NCBI GenBank assembly: GCA_021464245.1
Contig: JADCRB010000040.1
Location: 10,427,829 to 10,491,828, forward strand
From: Carallia brachiata
Taxonomy: Eukaryota; Streptophyta; Magnoliopsida; Malpighiales; Rhizophoraceae
DNA length: 64,000 bases
Direction of reading: 5' to 3'
Below, in pieces: positions 12,236 to 24,103 of this stretch; the stretch's first letter is position 1, and every line of letters begins with the position of its first letter. The notes beneath the pieces were generated by a model. The model searched no databases, was not told the DNA's origin, and worked only from the letters and a program-made list of their open reading frames with translations. Both the position numbers and the translations under genes were made by a program.

Positions 12236-12591
12236 GACAACAATCAGCTTGTGACCAAATTTATTTCTTGTTCTGGCAGTTGTAATGGTAAGAACGCTAA
12301 CAAAGCTGTAGATTAGGTGGCCAGACAATCCATAAGGAGAGTATATTCTTTGAATTAGATGTACCACCCTTTCAAAAATCTGGAGACTTCCTTATGTGAT
12401 GACTTAATTTAACGAATGAAGCATCAGCTTTTGTCAAAAAGCCAACAAAAAAAAAAATGTACACTTCTGATTATATCTCAAAGATCTCTCATGTACATAT
12501 ATACGTACTAAAAAGTAAACGTTGGGCTTGCATTGGATGAGACGCGTACTTTTTCAAGTGTACTTTAGTACAATTAAAAAAAATTATAAGA

Positions 12592-13599
12592 ATAAGGATT
12601 AATTTTATTTAATTTTTTTGCATTTTATTAATTTTTATTCTTAATTTTTTTTGGTAAAATTAATTCATCATGTTACTTCTATCATATTAATTATATCTAA
12701 TAGTCATATTTGTCATTAAATTAATTAACGTGACGATTAAAAGACTGTCACATCAATAATTTATTTTTTATTAGCATTGTATATTATCAACTAGTAATGA
12801 TGTAATTAATTTTTAATTTTAATGAAAAAAAATTTAATTAATTTAAAAAATTTGTACAAAAAGATAAGAAAACTTTTTTTTCTCTCTCTTCTTCCCTCCT
12901 CACTTTCTCTGTTCTCGCCCCTCTCTCCTTCCTCTTTCTCTCCTCCATTGTCTCTCTCCTAGCCCCTCTCGTTTACTCTGGCCAACCCACGAAAACATGA
13001 ACGAAAAGGAAAAGAAAAACCACATTCCAAACTAATTTCCCTCATTGTTTTCCAGGTAACCACACGGCAAAATGAGCACCAGAACTTGGAGCTAACCTTG
13101 AGCAAAATGGTCACAAAATAAGAAAGAACAACCCAGAACACGAAAAATTGCCAGATTTTACCATGAAATTATGTGGCCATGTTCCATTCTAAGAATAATC
13201 ACTACACGCGATCGTATTTGACAGAAAGTGGCGGGAAGAGAGAAGAAGGGAAGAAGGGCGAGGAGAGAGAAAATGAGGAGGAGGGAGAGAGTAAGGAAAA
13301 TTAATTTTTTTAAATTTTTGTATAAATTTTTTTAAAATTAATTAAAATTCATTTTAATTAAAATTAAAAATACTACGTAATAACTACTTCATTGCGTGGT
13401 GGTACGTTAACGAAAGATAAATTATTTGATATGACACTTTGTTAGTTGTGATTAGTTGTGATGTCAGTTAATTTAACGAAAAAAGTGATAATTAGGTATA
13501 ATTAATATAATATAAATAATGTGATGCACCAATTTTTATTAAAAAAAATTATAATAAAAATCAAAATTATAAAAAATTTTAAATAAAATTGATCCTTAT
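12592..13599. repeat. large fold-back element, ~375-bp inverted arms
   Basis: The left arm (about 12592-12965) and the reverse complement of the right arm (about 13225-13599) align over their whole length. Each starts ATAAGGATYAATTTTATTTAA, passes through AT-rich blocks such as TAATTTTTAATTTTAAT, and ends in a CT-rich tract (CTCTCTC...). The spacer of about 260 bp differs in composition and is higher in GC. Very long TIRs around a foreign core are typical of Mutator-like or fold-back elements that pick up host DNA. I found no clear target duplication. Confidence 0.78.
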
Positions 13600-13903
13600 A
13601 TCAAAAATATACGTATACATTTGCCTTACAGATATAACCAGCATTCGCAATGTTATGCGTGCACGGTGCCGTGTCTCAATATTACTAATTAACCACAAAA
13701 TTAAATATTTTTTGACTTAAAATAAAAAAAACAAAGATGATGACTTACAGCCATTCTAAAGAGCATTATGCTTATGCTCGTAAGAAATACAAATAAACCG
13801 ATTAATTAATACAATAGCAGTATTAAACCAAATGTAAGTTTCATCCCGACCCTGACAATACTTCAACACAAGATATTTCACTTGGGCTCTGCGCTGTTAC
13901 TAA

Positions 13904-14181
13904 GGATGTGTTTGTTTTTTAGAAAAATTTTACAGGAAAAAATTTTATAGGTTTTTCAGTATTTGTTTCACAGAAAATATTTTACATAAATAAAATTTGG
14001 AGAAAAATTTCAGATTTTCAGGTAAAATAACTTCTCCTTTTACAGAGTTAAAGTTATTTTCAGGGAAAAAATAAATTGTATTATAAGTAAGTGATAAAGA
14101 AAATCATTATTTTCACTACAAATATTTTCTCCTGCAAATATTTTACAAATGTAAGTTATTTTACAGCAAACAAATGGACCC
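13904..14181. mobile_element. Tourist-like (PIF/Harbinger) MITE, TSD TAA
   Basis: This 278-bp element is flanked by TAA at 13901-13903 and 14182-14184. Its ends are imperfect inverted repeats: GGATGTGTTTGTTTTTTAGA on the left, and GGGTCCATTTGTTTGCTGTA as reverse complement of the right. The 3-bp TAA duplication is diagnostic of PIF/Harbinger transposition. The left end nearly matches that of the large Harbinger element at 50932 (GGATCCGTTTGTTTGTTAGA). Confidence 0.75.
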
Positions 14182-14184
14182 TAA

Positions 14185-14884
14185 CTGACTAAATTTTTTT
14201 CGTTAATTTATAAGATTTCAGGTTCCTTTTTTTCTTTCTATTACTTACTAGTCCAAACATATACAATTATTAAATATGTTATCGCACATTATAATTTTAA
14301 TTGCGAGAATAGAATTAAGAATAAAAATTTAGATTAAGTTACAAAACAACTTAATTATCTACTCTTTCTTTCGATGGAAGAATATACTGAATAAGAAATA
14401 TTTTGTGACGTTCATTACTTTTGCAAGCATAGTTCTACTACAATGACATCAAGTGGAGGTTTCAAATTGTGACTCAACCTAACAAACTCGATCTAATTAT
14501 AACTTGAAAATGAGTTGGACCAAAATTTTAAGATTATATAAATTTGATCCGCCTTATAATAACCCATGACCTAACCTTTTTTTTTTCTCAAGAGAACAGA
14601 AAAAGTAAAAAAAAAATATAACATTTGAACATAGATTTTATATTACAAAAAACATAGTTTATACTATTTTCATTTTAAATCTTATAAATATTCATTTATA
14701 AAAGCAAAACAAATTTATTGTTTAATCTTTTTTTTTATATTTTTTCTTATTTCTTTATCTATATATTCATGTTATATATGCGTACTATTTTATTTTTACA
14801 TAACATAAAAATATATCATTTAACCCACATACTTTTCATTTATTATGTGTTTTTATTATTTTATATTGATATTATATTATAACA
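14185..14884. other. AT-rich spacer
   Basis: No gene is seen. The sequence is dominated by A and T runs and ends at a short AAT/AAC microsatellite (about 14880-14910). Confidence 0.5.
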
Positions 14885-15294
14885 ATAATAATAATAACAA
14901 CAACAACAAAGCATTTCTTTCTAAGCACAAATATCCCCAAAACCCAGCTATTAAACAACCAGAAGTGATTAGCAAGGGAAATGCTAAATCATTGGTGGGT
15001 GTCAAAAGTTTAAGCAAGAGGATTAGCTCCTCCGCAACCCAATTCTCATTTTCTAATTTAAATAAAATAATACAAAAATGTGAACTTCATTCTTAACATT
15101 AACCCAAAGGAGCAAAACCCACTCAGATTCAAAGCTGTTAAAAAAAGAAATTGGAAAAAAAAAAAAAAACAGGTAACGCATAAGAACAAACCCTAATTTG
15201 AAACATGAAACCCCAATCAAAAGAATAAGAAAAAGGAAAAATAAATAAATAAAAACAATGGAGAGAAAATTAAACCTAAAAAAAACCAATTATT

Positions 15295-15492
15295 CTACAG
15301 TAATGCGTTTGATGTTGCGAAAAAAAAAAAGACCCAAATTAAACAGACGCAAACAAAAGCTAAGCCTGCAAGAGAGAGAGAGACAGAGCTCAAATTGAGA
15401 GAGAGGAGTGCAGGTGGAGGTGGTGATTGGTTCTTATTGGGTGTGTTCAACTCCATTGCAACTCCCCTACGAATCTCTTGTTCTTCATGCAT
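15295..15492 (-). CDS. candidate 5' leader / first exon, unassigned
   Basis: On the minus strand a (GA)n tract (complement of 15510-15544) precedes an ATG at 15492 and a second at 15456 that opens MELNTPNKNQSPPPP. A CT-rich leader, a proline-rich start and GT/AG-like sites downstream resemble the first exon of a plant gene. No later exon with a recognisable domain is found towards 14.9 kb. It may be a truncated gene, a non-coding transcript start or chance. Confidence 0.2.
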   Translation of the reverse strand: MHEEQEIRRGVAMELNTPNKNQSPPPPALLSLNLSSVSLSLAGLAFVCVCLIWVFFFFATSNALL

Positions 15493-15506
15493 TTCATATT
15501 TATTTA

Positions 15507-15509
<3 letters not shown>

Positions 15510-15544
<35 letters not shown>
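15510..15544. repeat. (CT)n microsatellite
   Basis: About 17 uninterrupted CT units. Such tracts often lie in plant 5' leaders; here it precedes the candidate minus-strand first exon. Confidence 0.95.
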
Positions 15545-15546
<2 letters not shown>

Positions 15547-15699
15547 AAAAAGTAAAGAAAAAAGGGTAAAAAAAAAATAAAATGAGAGAGACGAATAGAA
15601 ACAAAGGGAGAGAAGGTGGGAAATGAGTGAAATTTAGTCTTTAATGGACCTTGAGCCCAACTTAAACCCAACATCTCATTTTTGTCCAGCTGGCCATCA

Positions 15700-16115
15700 A
15701 AAGCCTAGGCTTGGACTAACTTAGCTCAGTTAATTGAACGACTATGCCACCAATTCTCAAGTCTTAATTTAGACTTGACGCTTACTTTCTCTTTCTCTGA
15801 CCGCTAGGCTACCGGCTCCAATAAGCTAAAAAAAAAAAGAAAAACTCCTTAATTTTTTTTTTTTTTGAGCATTCTTAAACCTATACCAATTGGTTGGGAG
15901 AGAGAGGAACAACTGAAGAGGTTGAAGGTTCAGACCCTTAATTTCTCACTTATTGATATACTGTTAATTTCGTTTGACCTATAAGCTCATGGTGAAAAAC
16001 TCCTTCATAGTCGAGAACTCAAAAAATTGACATGGTTATAGGCAGTGGTCAGCAACTAAGCGATTTAAAATTTAAACCTCATTCGTTTGACTACTAACTC
16101 CAAATAGCTAAAAAA
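15700..16115 (+). repeat. SINE-like decayed tRNA-derived sequences
   Basis: Two strings recall tRNA promoter boxes: TTAGCTCAGTTAATTGAACG (15721-15740), and an ATTGGTTGGG plus GGTTCAGACCC pair (about 15890 and 15929). Each is followed by an A- or T-rich run. Neither folds into a full tRNA, so a decayed SINE is the better reading. Confidence 0.33.
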
Positions 16116-17150
16116 CAAAACTCCTTTCTAGTGTTTTCCTCTTTTTTTTTTTTTTCGTTCTTCTACAAGTGGACAAAGAACAAAAAGATCCATAACAAAT
16201 ATATTGTTCATTAGATTTGTCAGTCGTGAGCCAAGCTCATCACCGATTTTGCGTGCCCTATTCAACAACTCCCATAGAAGCAGACCCTCACCTGAGGACC
16301 ATTGGGGCCAAGTAGACCTCCCCCATGCAGACTACTATGTTAACAATTTGGAATCAATGGCGCGGCAACTCATGGAAATTCAGAGATCATTGTCTCCCTT
16401 GCAACTGATAGGACTCAAACCCAAGTCAAGTGCGGAGGAAGCACGTCAGATTATCACAAGACTACCATTTCAAGTGATACAGCCTTTAATGTTTTTTTTT
16501 TATAGAAAAAAAAAAGATTTATCGAGAGTCTGTCGGTTATTGGATTTATAGGCCGAGTCTGAAGTATCTTTTATTTGAAAGTCTCATTCAACCCAACTCA
16601 TAAAAGGAACCCACAAATCGAATACTGTTGAGTCCAAGCGTGACTCCCTTAAACCAATCACAACGATTACCGAGTTTAAAATCAACAGCGCCTTTAACGT
16701 TCGATCCATGTTAAACGACTATTTCTCATTTTGCCTCAATGTACTAGTTTTTCTTGTGTACATAAAAAATTTTAACATATTATTGGTTCAAAATTGAGTG
16801 TATTCATTGTTTTAAATCAAGTCGTGACAGTGGGATTGTACTAATAATCAGATTTGTTTGAAAGAGATTTCTTTTCATAAAAAAAAAATGAATATAACTT
16901 TTTTTTTAAAATTTCTGAATATTAACTTTGAATAAATAATTGCATTAAAGGAGAAACTAATTTATTGATTGGAGGTCAAAGTTAATATATGATCATGGAA
17001 AGAGTGTAACGTGGGAAAAAAGAAAACTAGAGGTTATGCAATGAAGTGAATCGCTGGTGAATGTTAACTAGTATTAATGAGTTGAGATACACATATGCAC
17101 ATGTGTTCATTTGATTTTTTTTTTTTAACTTAGTTTTAATTGCACATTAA
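16116..17150. other. spacer, no gene recognised
   Basis: An open frame at 16204-16551 starts at TTG and matches nothing I know. It may be transposon remnant. The rest is AT-rich. Confidence 0.4.
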
Positions 17151-17383
17151 GGGGGTGTTTGGTTGGCCATTTTTTTATTTGACAATAAGAATGGTAATGA
17201 GTGATTTCTATTTTTTATATTTGATAGAGAAAAATCTTATTCATATCCTTTTATTTTTGGAAATGAGATTCCTCCATCTATGAGAATTATCATTCCCACC
17301 TTTAAATAGTTAATTATTCTCATTCTCTAATATTTTCTTTCACTTTGTAAATTGTTTTATAATAAAATAGTACAAATAAATTT

Positions 17384-17417
<34 letters not shown>

Positions 17418-17756
17418 TAATGATAATGATAATGATAATAAATATTTGTATATTATAATAAAAGTAAATATTTCAAAAATTAAGATAATAATTACATTAT
17501 AAATAGTAATATTATATCTATATTTTCATAATATTAATAATAACCATAAATAATAAAAGTATTTCCATAAAAATTTCATAATTTCAATAATAATTTATTT
17601 ATTAATAATGAATTATTTTATAATATCTACAATATCATTTCAGTTATAATAATATTATTAATACTTCTTCTTTGTTATTATTAATAATAAAAATTTATGT
17701 TATTTTGGATTTTATATTTATGATTATTATTTTGAAATAAATAATAATAATAATAA

Positions 17757-17800
<44 letters not shown>

Positions 17801-18046
17801 TTATAATTTAATATTCATAGTTTTTTATTTTTTCATATTTATTGGTTATTTGTTTTTAGTGAAATAAATATTATCATATATTTGATATTGATTTTGATTC
17901 TGAATTAAAATAAACAATTACAAAAGTTTTTTATTCTGATTTCTAAATAAACCAAACATGTTATAAAATAAGTTATTATGTTTCCGATTCCGTTTGATTC
18001 CATTTCTAATTCTAATTTCAAGTCCATCTTTAAACCAAACCGCCCC
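17151..18046. mobile_element. 0.9-kb TIR element rich in AAT/ATT
   Basis: The left end GGGGGTGTTTGGTTGG and the reverse complement of the right end (GGGGCGGTTTGGTTTAAAG) form imperfect inverted repeats, flanked by TAA (17148-17150) and CAA (18047-18049). This fits a PIF/Harbinger-type non-autonomous element whose target duplication has one mutation. The interior has no coding sequence. It carries (AAT)n at about 17389-17417 and an (AAT)n-(ATT)n palindrome at about 17738-17801. Confidence 0.6.
17738..17801. repeat. (AAT)n/(ATT)n palindromic microsatellite
   Basis: A run of AAT units flows directly into a longer run of ATT units, so the tract can fold on itself. Confidence 0.9.
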
Positions 18047-19212
18047 CAATTTTAAGTTCGTTGTATATTAATTTTAAATTTTATATGCATTTTGTATATT
18101 ATACATGAGTTTAAATTTATTACACATGACTTTAAAGATTTTATATTCATATGTCTATTATTATTTCTTATGCACATAATTAATTTTATTTTAAAAAAAT
18201 TTTAAAAAATCGTAAGGCACATCATGGATCCTAGTCTTTTCTCTCTCTTTCTCTGTCATATGCGCGTCCTTGTCGTGGCCATTTGTCCTGTCTGGCCAAC
18301 GTTTTTGTTGATACAAATGCCTTAAAAACATAATTAGGCATTCTTGTAAGGCGGCATTTGACTCGATTGTTCGCTTTGTCCCCTTCTGAGAGTAACAACT
18401 AGCAATATCAACATAAATACAAGATGGCGACACACATACTTTCCATTATGTTGAAGGTCAAAAATGGGGTATTAGAATGCCCTATCGTGAGGAAATCTAG
18501 ACAAATTAATTAAATAGATCATATTAGATGCTTGTTGGTTATTAGGGTATTTCTCATTCGCAAAAGTATTTGCATCGGACTTTGTCTAGATGCTGTTACA
18601 AATGTAATCAGTTGAATAATAAAATGTAACTGCGTTGAAATTTTGAGAAAATAATTTTTTTAAAAAAAATATTTCTTTTTAGTAAATACTATATAAAATT
18701 TATACTTCGTTATAGGGTAATACTCAATTTAATTTTAGGTTTTAATTTTATAATTTATAATTTTATATTTTTTAATATAATTATGCTAAATTAGTAAGTG
18801 ATTGCATTTTTAGATACCTACTTTACTCCCAATGCACGGTCCAGATGTAGCATCTGGACCATCTTTGCCCTTTCTCGTTTCGTCTCAATATATAATACTA
18901 GTAACTAGCAATCCACAGTTTATATATATTAGTAGTCCAATATTCACGAATTGCATATCATCCTTTTAACTTGAGTCGGCGCCCCCTGGGTCGGGGATGG
19001 TTTAACCAACTATTAATTTGCAATTTAACTGCCTCTCCATTGCCATACATCAACGTCAATACAAGGTGGCACACCTCTCTCCTTCCCTTTCCATAATACA
19101 AGAAAGTAAGATCTTCCTTCGTATTATATATATATTCACAAACTAATTAGACAAATGCAGATGAATGAGTTAAAAAAATTTTAGAATAAAGGCTCAATAA
19201 TAAAATTTAAAA
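18047..19212. other. AT-rich spacer with one perfect hairpin
   Basis: No gene is seen. A perfect 10-bp hairpin GGTCCAGATG-TAG-CATCTGGACC lies at 18838-18860 and may be the core of a small decayed MITE. Confidence 0.5.
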
Positions 19213-19392
19213 TTAAGGAGATTTTTAATTTGACTTATATTTTTAGTAAATATAATTTATTTATAATTTTGTATCACACAACGAGAATGATCTATTTAAA
19301 ATAAAAAAATAAAAAATATATTTATATGATATTAGATCATTATTAAATTTTATTTACTAAAAAAAATAAAATTATTAAATATCTTAAATTAA
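19213..19392. repeat. small inverted-repeat MITE, copy A
   Basis: The ends pair imperfectly: AGATTTTTAATTTGACTTAT on the left and AAGATATTTAATAATTTTAT as reverse complement of the right. Both arms contain TTTTTAGTAAATATAATTTA-like strings. The same layout recurs at 35429-35592, which supports a repeat family. Confidence 0.5.
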
Positions 19393-20359
19393 TTTTTTTT
19401 ATGACAAAGCATTCCTCTCATAATGACGCCAACGTTCTCGTCCGATTTGTTGCCTCGCAAGTACGCATTACCATGCATCCATTTTTTCCATCCAACGTTT
19501 TTGGTCTGCAAATGTATCCATTTTTTTCCAATCCAAATGTGTGACATTAACGTTCGTGCGCTTGCACGACCCAGCAGGTGAGGAGCTTTGGACTTATTCA
19601 GTAAAAAAAAAAAGAAAAAAAAGGCAGCTGGAAGTTATTTGGGAAGCGTCTCAGACCCACACATATGATTGTAAATGGACCGCTGTCACAGTAAGGATAA
19701 ACTAACAGTTGGTAGCTAATGGTAAATTTTTTTTGTTTTTGGACCAACTTAGAAATTCATTAGATTAACGTGCACATGAAAAGAGAGCCACAAAAGATAA
19801 GTCCACGCCACCCATACAACATCTGATGAATTTATGAGCAAAGGGAAGTCTAATCAACTGATCTCAGAACCACCAAAGTCAGCATACAACATTACTGTTG
19901 TACTTTATCCCTCCATCAAACATTTTCCTTTTTTAGGAAGAAAAAAGTTTGTGAGCAATAAAAATTTAGTTGAGAAAATTTTTATAATATAATAAATTTT
20001 TAATTTTAATTAAAAATATTCATATTTTTATAACAAAAATTTGTCGCTTTTTTTATTTCTTAAAATTAAAAATATATTATATTATTAATAATTTTTCAGT
20101 TCATTTTCTCTACCAATAAACCGGTACCCTTCGCAAAATAAAGGTATCTACTTCACCCTTCCGTCAAACATTTCGCTTTCGCAAAACAAAGACACAGAGC
20201 CGAAGTCTCTGCCCATAGAGCGTAATTAATGTCTGAACAAAATTCGTCCATAGAGCGAAATTTCATAGTTTCTTCGCTTTAATTGAGACCTGCATATTCT
20301 TGGAGGCCACACAAACAAGAATCACTTTCTTCTTCACAGTAACTTTGATTTCTTGTTTC
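19393..20359. other. spacer upstream of the ATPase locus
   Basis: No gene or clear element is recognised. The sequence is mixed AT-rich with a purine run at 19602-19622. Confidence 0.4.
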
Positions 20360-21131
20360 TTTCAGTCAACAATACATAAATTCTGTCCAAAGCTATGCAT
20401 ACAACATGTGCGGTCGTGGCCACGGGTGTCATATTTGTCCATATGTGTGCGTCGTTATATGCCTGTTATTCTAATATGAGTTCTATGTGGAGATTTTCAA
20501 TTGAGTGACGTCACATAGACATGCTCTCATAATCCTATACTAACTATTTTCTTTTCATCCAAAACAAGAAAAACTAAATTGAACTCAGTTCACCCTAATC
20601 TTTGAAATTCTTCTTCTTTTTTTTTTTTTTTTTTTTTTTTGTACTAATGCAATACCTAAATTTTTGTACTAAGTATAGATAGTGTAAGAATGGGTTTATA
20701 TCTAACCATATCTAATTTTACTCTTTTTAATTTAACTCAGGCTCAACTTTAGATATGTATAGTATAAAAACACGTGTATTATACTCAAGAATTGGATAGA
20801 TTTCACCCCTCGTGATGGGGAGGAAGGAAACAACCTGTGTAATGTTCAAAACAATTTTCTCAGCTCCAGAGTCGGTAGACAGTAGTTAAAATGTGAGAAT
20901 TGCTTCGTTCTGATTGAGACCTGAAGGAGACGTATGTCTATTCAGAAACGCAGAAAATTAAGGCCCTTTCTATCCCCTCCCCAATTCCTTGGCATTTTTT
21001 TTCCCCCTTTCCTCAATATCAGTAGTAATATACACTAGCTGGAGCCACGCCAGTTTCTTCACAATAACTCTCTTTGTCTCTATCCCTTCCGCAGTTCCTT
21101 GGCTTCTTCAATATACACTATCTGGCTACCG
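20360..21131 (+). promoter_or_regulatory. 5' flank and leader of the ATPase pseudogene
   Basis: The part at about 20366-20510 matches 25688-25850 (shared blocks GTCAACAATA, GTCCAAAGCT, TGTTATTCTAAT, GGAGATTTT), so it belongs to the duplicated locus. A TATAAAAA string followed by the G-box core CACGTG (20762-20775) and a T24 run (20617-20640) are present. Whether this promoter still works is unknown. Confidence 0.45.
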
Positions 21132-24103
21132 ATGCTTGATCAAGATCTCCTAAAGATGAAGCACCATGGACATAGGTGGCGAGTGGCTTTCACAGCCATA
21201 CGTTTTCCAAGGCTTCTTGTAAACTTATTGTCCAAGAAAAATATTCTTGAAAACCACTCCCTTGCTATTGACATTCTTCATGATGATGATGATGCATCAG
21301 GCGAGGTCCACGTTTGCATGCCTTTGATCAATATTGATCAGAAAACACTGATTGATATGGTCCAAGAAAAGAAGACTGAGCTTTGAATCGAGTTGGAGGA
21401 GCTAAGCAAATCGCTGCAATTCTTGGAAGCAATATAAAGGAAGGTCTCGCTGCTGGTGAAGTTGACGAACTACTTCAACATAGAAGGCAAGTTTTTGGCG
21501 CAAACGGGCGGAAGGAGAAACAACAACCCATGAAAAGCTTTGCTACACTTTTCCTTGAGTCCCTCAAGGAGAAAAGCCTCATCATTCTTTTCGTCTGTGC
21601 TGTTATGTCTCTAGTTTTTGGCATTAAACAGTATGGCCTGAAAGACGGCTGTTCTGATGGTGCAAGCAACATCATCGCCATGCTCCTCGTCGTCTTCGTA
21701 TCTTCAATGACCAAACTTGATCTCGCAAATCAATTTCGAAAGGTGGCTTATGAGATGAGTGATGTAAAAGTGAAAGTTCTTAGAGGTGGGAGACACTTTT
21801 CTATATCTATATTTGATATTGTTGTTGGTGATGTTGCTTGCTTAAGGATTGGGGATCAGGTACCAGCTGATGGACTGCTCTTAGATGGCTATTCCTTGAT
21901 GGTGGATGAGTCCAGCTTGAGATCAAGCGATGGCAGCCAAAGTGTAGAGATCAATAGCAGTGGAAATCCATTCCTGCTTTCTGGATCAAAGGTGATTAAT
22001 GGCCATGGTTCCATGCTCGTTACATCTGTGGGCATGAATACCACCTGGGGTAAGATAATGAGCTCTAGAAATGATGAACTTCCCACAGATGGGCAGCAGA
22101 CTCCAATACAAGCATACCTTAACAAACTAACTTCTCGAATCAGTAAGGCTGGATTGGCAATGGGAATGGTTGTTTCCATGGTTCTGTGGTTCAAACACAG
22201 AGAGAAAAATATTGTCGAGATGGTTAAGGCCATTGTAGGCTTTATTAATATAGTGGTTACCATTGTGGCACTCGCTATTCCTGAAGGTCTACCACTGACT
22301 GCAACTCTAACCCTAGCTTACTCTATGAAGCAGATGATGAAGAACAACGCCATGGTTCTTAAACTCGCGGCTTGTGAAACAATGGCCTTGGCAACCACAA
22401 TCTGCACGGACACAACCGGCGCTCTTACGCCTAATCAATTTAAGGTTATGGAGTTTTGTCTTGGAAAAGAGGCAGTTGAGGGCGATAATTCTTTGAAGGA
22501 GATAGCACCAGAGGTCTATGTTTTGCTTCAAGAAGGGATTGCTTTGAACACAACAAGTACTGTTGATGAACAACGGTCTCCCATTTCATCTACCAATGCT
22601 TTTGGCGGTCCAACTGAAAAGGCAATACTTTCTTGGGCTGTTCTGGATCTGCGTATGGATATTAATGAAGCAAAAGAAAAGTGTGAAATAATCGACGTAG
22701 AGGTCTCAATCCATCCAGAGAAAAAGAGAAGTGGAGTCCTATTGTTGAGGAAAAACAATGATAATGAAATTCACACACACTGGAAAGGAGATGCTGAGAT
22801 TATACTGGCCATGTGTTCAAGTTATCATGACAAAACAGGAGCTGAAAATTCGATGGACGAGGAAGCAAAGTTGCAATTTGAGGCTATAATTCAAAGTATG
22901 GCAGCCAAAGGCCTAAGTTGCATTGCCTTTGCCCACAAAAAGGTTATAAATTCCAACAGAATTGTCTGTGAGAAGCTCGAAGAAACTGGACTTTCTTTGA
23001 TAGCAGTTGTAGGATTGAAGGACGCGCACCCACTAGGGATTAGAACAGCAATTGAATCATGCAAGGGTGCAGGCGTGAATGTTAAAATCGTCACCGGTGA
23101 CAACATCAACGCAGCCAGGGCCATAGCAATTGAATGTGGGATTCTTGATCCTGAACAAGATATTGAAGCAACTGATGATCAAGCTGTAATAGAAGGTGTC
23201 CAATTTAGAAACTACTCATCCGAAGAGAGAATGGAAAGGGTGGACAATATAAGGGTAATGGCAAGATCTTCCCCTTTGGACAAGCTTCTGATGGTACAAT
23301 GTTTAAAAGCGAAAGGCCATGTGGTGGCTGTCACAGGTGGTGGAATAGACGATGCTTATGCATTAAGGGAAGCTGATATTGGCCTTTTCATGGGAACCCA
23401 TGAAGGGATACAAGTAATGAAAGAGAGCTTTGGCATACTCATTCTGGATGGGAGTTTCGCATTTGTGGTAACAGTTTTGAAGTGGGCCAGGTGTGTTTAT
23501 AGTAACGTCCAAAAATTCATTCAGTTTCAGCTTACTATCAATATTGCTGCTTTTGTCTTCAATTTTTTTGCGACCGTTTCTTCAGGGGAGGTCCCTTTAA
23601 CATCGATCCAACTACTGTGGGTGAACTTATTGTAATATTTTGGGAGTGCTTGCCTTTTCCACTAACCAACTCACTGATGATCTCATGTCGAGACGTCCTG
23701 TGGTTCGGGGGCAACCACTTATTTCCTATATCATATGGAAGAAAGTTCTGATTCAGGCTGTATTTCAGATATTTATTTTATTGACAGTACAATTTAAGGG
23801 CAAGCAAGCTTTTGGTTGGGACAAGAAGCTTAAGAACACCTTCATTTTCAACATGTTTGCCCTCTCCCAATTGTTCAGTGTGTTCAATGCAAGGGTACCT
23901 TTGATGAAAATTTGTTCAGATTCAAAGGGTTACTTGCGAATAAGTTGTTCTTTGTGGTTATTGCTACCATCATACTTGTTCAGGTGCTGATAGTGGAGTT
24001 CTCAAATAAAGTAACTAATACTAGGAAGCTGGAATGGAAGCAGTGGTGTGCTTGCATCGTCATTGCAACAATATCTTGGGTGACTGGAAAGATTGTCAAG
24101 TGA
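21132..24103 (+). pseudogene. ACA12/13-like: plasma-membrane Ca2+-ATPase (ACA12/13-type) pseudogene
   Basis: The reading resembles an intronless type IIB autoinhibited Ca2+-ATPase of about 1,000 residues. An ATG at 21132 starts a basic N-terminus (HRWRVAFTAIRFPRLLVNL) like the calmodulin-binding autoinhibitory region. The frame breaks near 21383, resumes open to a TAA at 23633-23635, shifts near 23640 and again near 23910, and ends at TGA 24101-24103. Family landmarks survive: the GDQVPADG block, IPEGLPLTATLTLAYSMK in TM4, MITGDN-like VTGDNINAARAIA, and the last transmembrane segments. Three key motifs are altered. The actuator TGES position reads RSSD (21920-21931). The phosphorylation motif DKTGT reads DTTGA (22409-22423). 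The hinge TGDGTNDAP reads TGGGIDDAY (23333-23359). The TM3-TM4 loop is also short. It cannot be a working pump even if the frame breaks were sequence errors. Confidence 0.93.

Larger units (their letters stand above)
11146..12458 (+). mobile_element. 5'-truncated L1-type LINE with 12-bp TSD and poly(A)
   Basis: The insertion is bounded by an exact 12-bp direct repeat GTACACTTCTGA at 11134-11145 and 12459-12470 and ends in an A run (12447-12457). It begins inside the reverse transcriptase domain, continues through the zf-RVT region and ends with an RNase H domain, the usual order of the plant L1 ORF2 3' half. The sequence between the RT catalytic region and zf-RVT is mostly missing, replaced by an A/T-rich piece carrying a short inverted repeat (CACTCTTGTTG 11437-11447, CAACAAGAGTG 11541-11551). 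Several stops and frame changes make it dead. Confidence 0.88.

Noticed and set aside
15721..15740. tRNA-like TTAGCTCAGTTAATTGAACG
   Set aside because: No acceptor stem, anticodon arm or matching T arm can be folded; treated as SINE-like.
16204..16551. 115-codon frame with some protein-like stretches
   Set aside because: Starts at TTG, has no recognisable family, and ends in low-complexity A/T runs; left unassigned.
21475..23124. Several minus-strand frames inside the ATPase pseudogene
   Set aside because: Antisense shadows of the ATPase reading frame.
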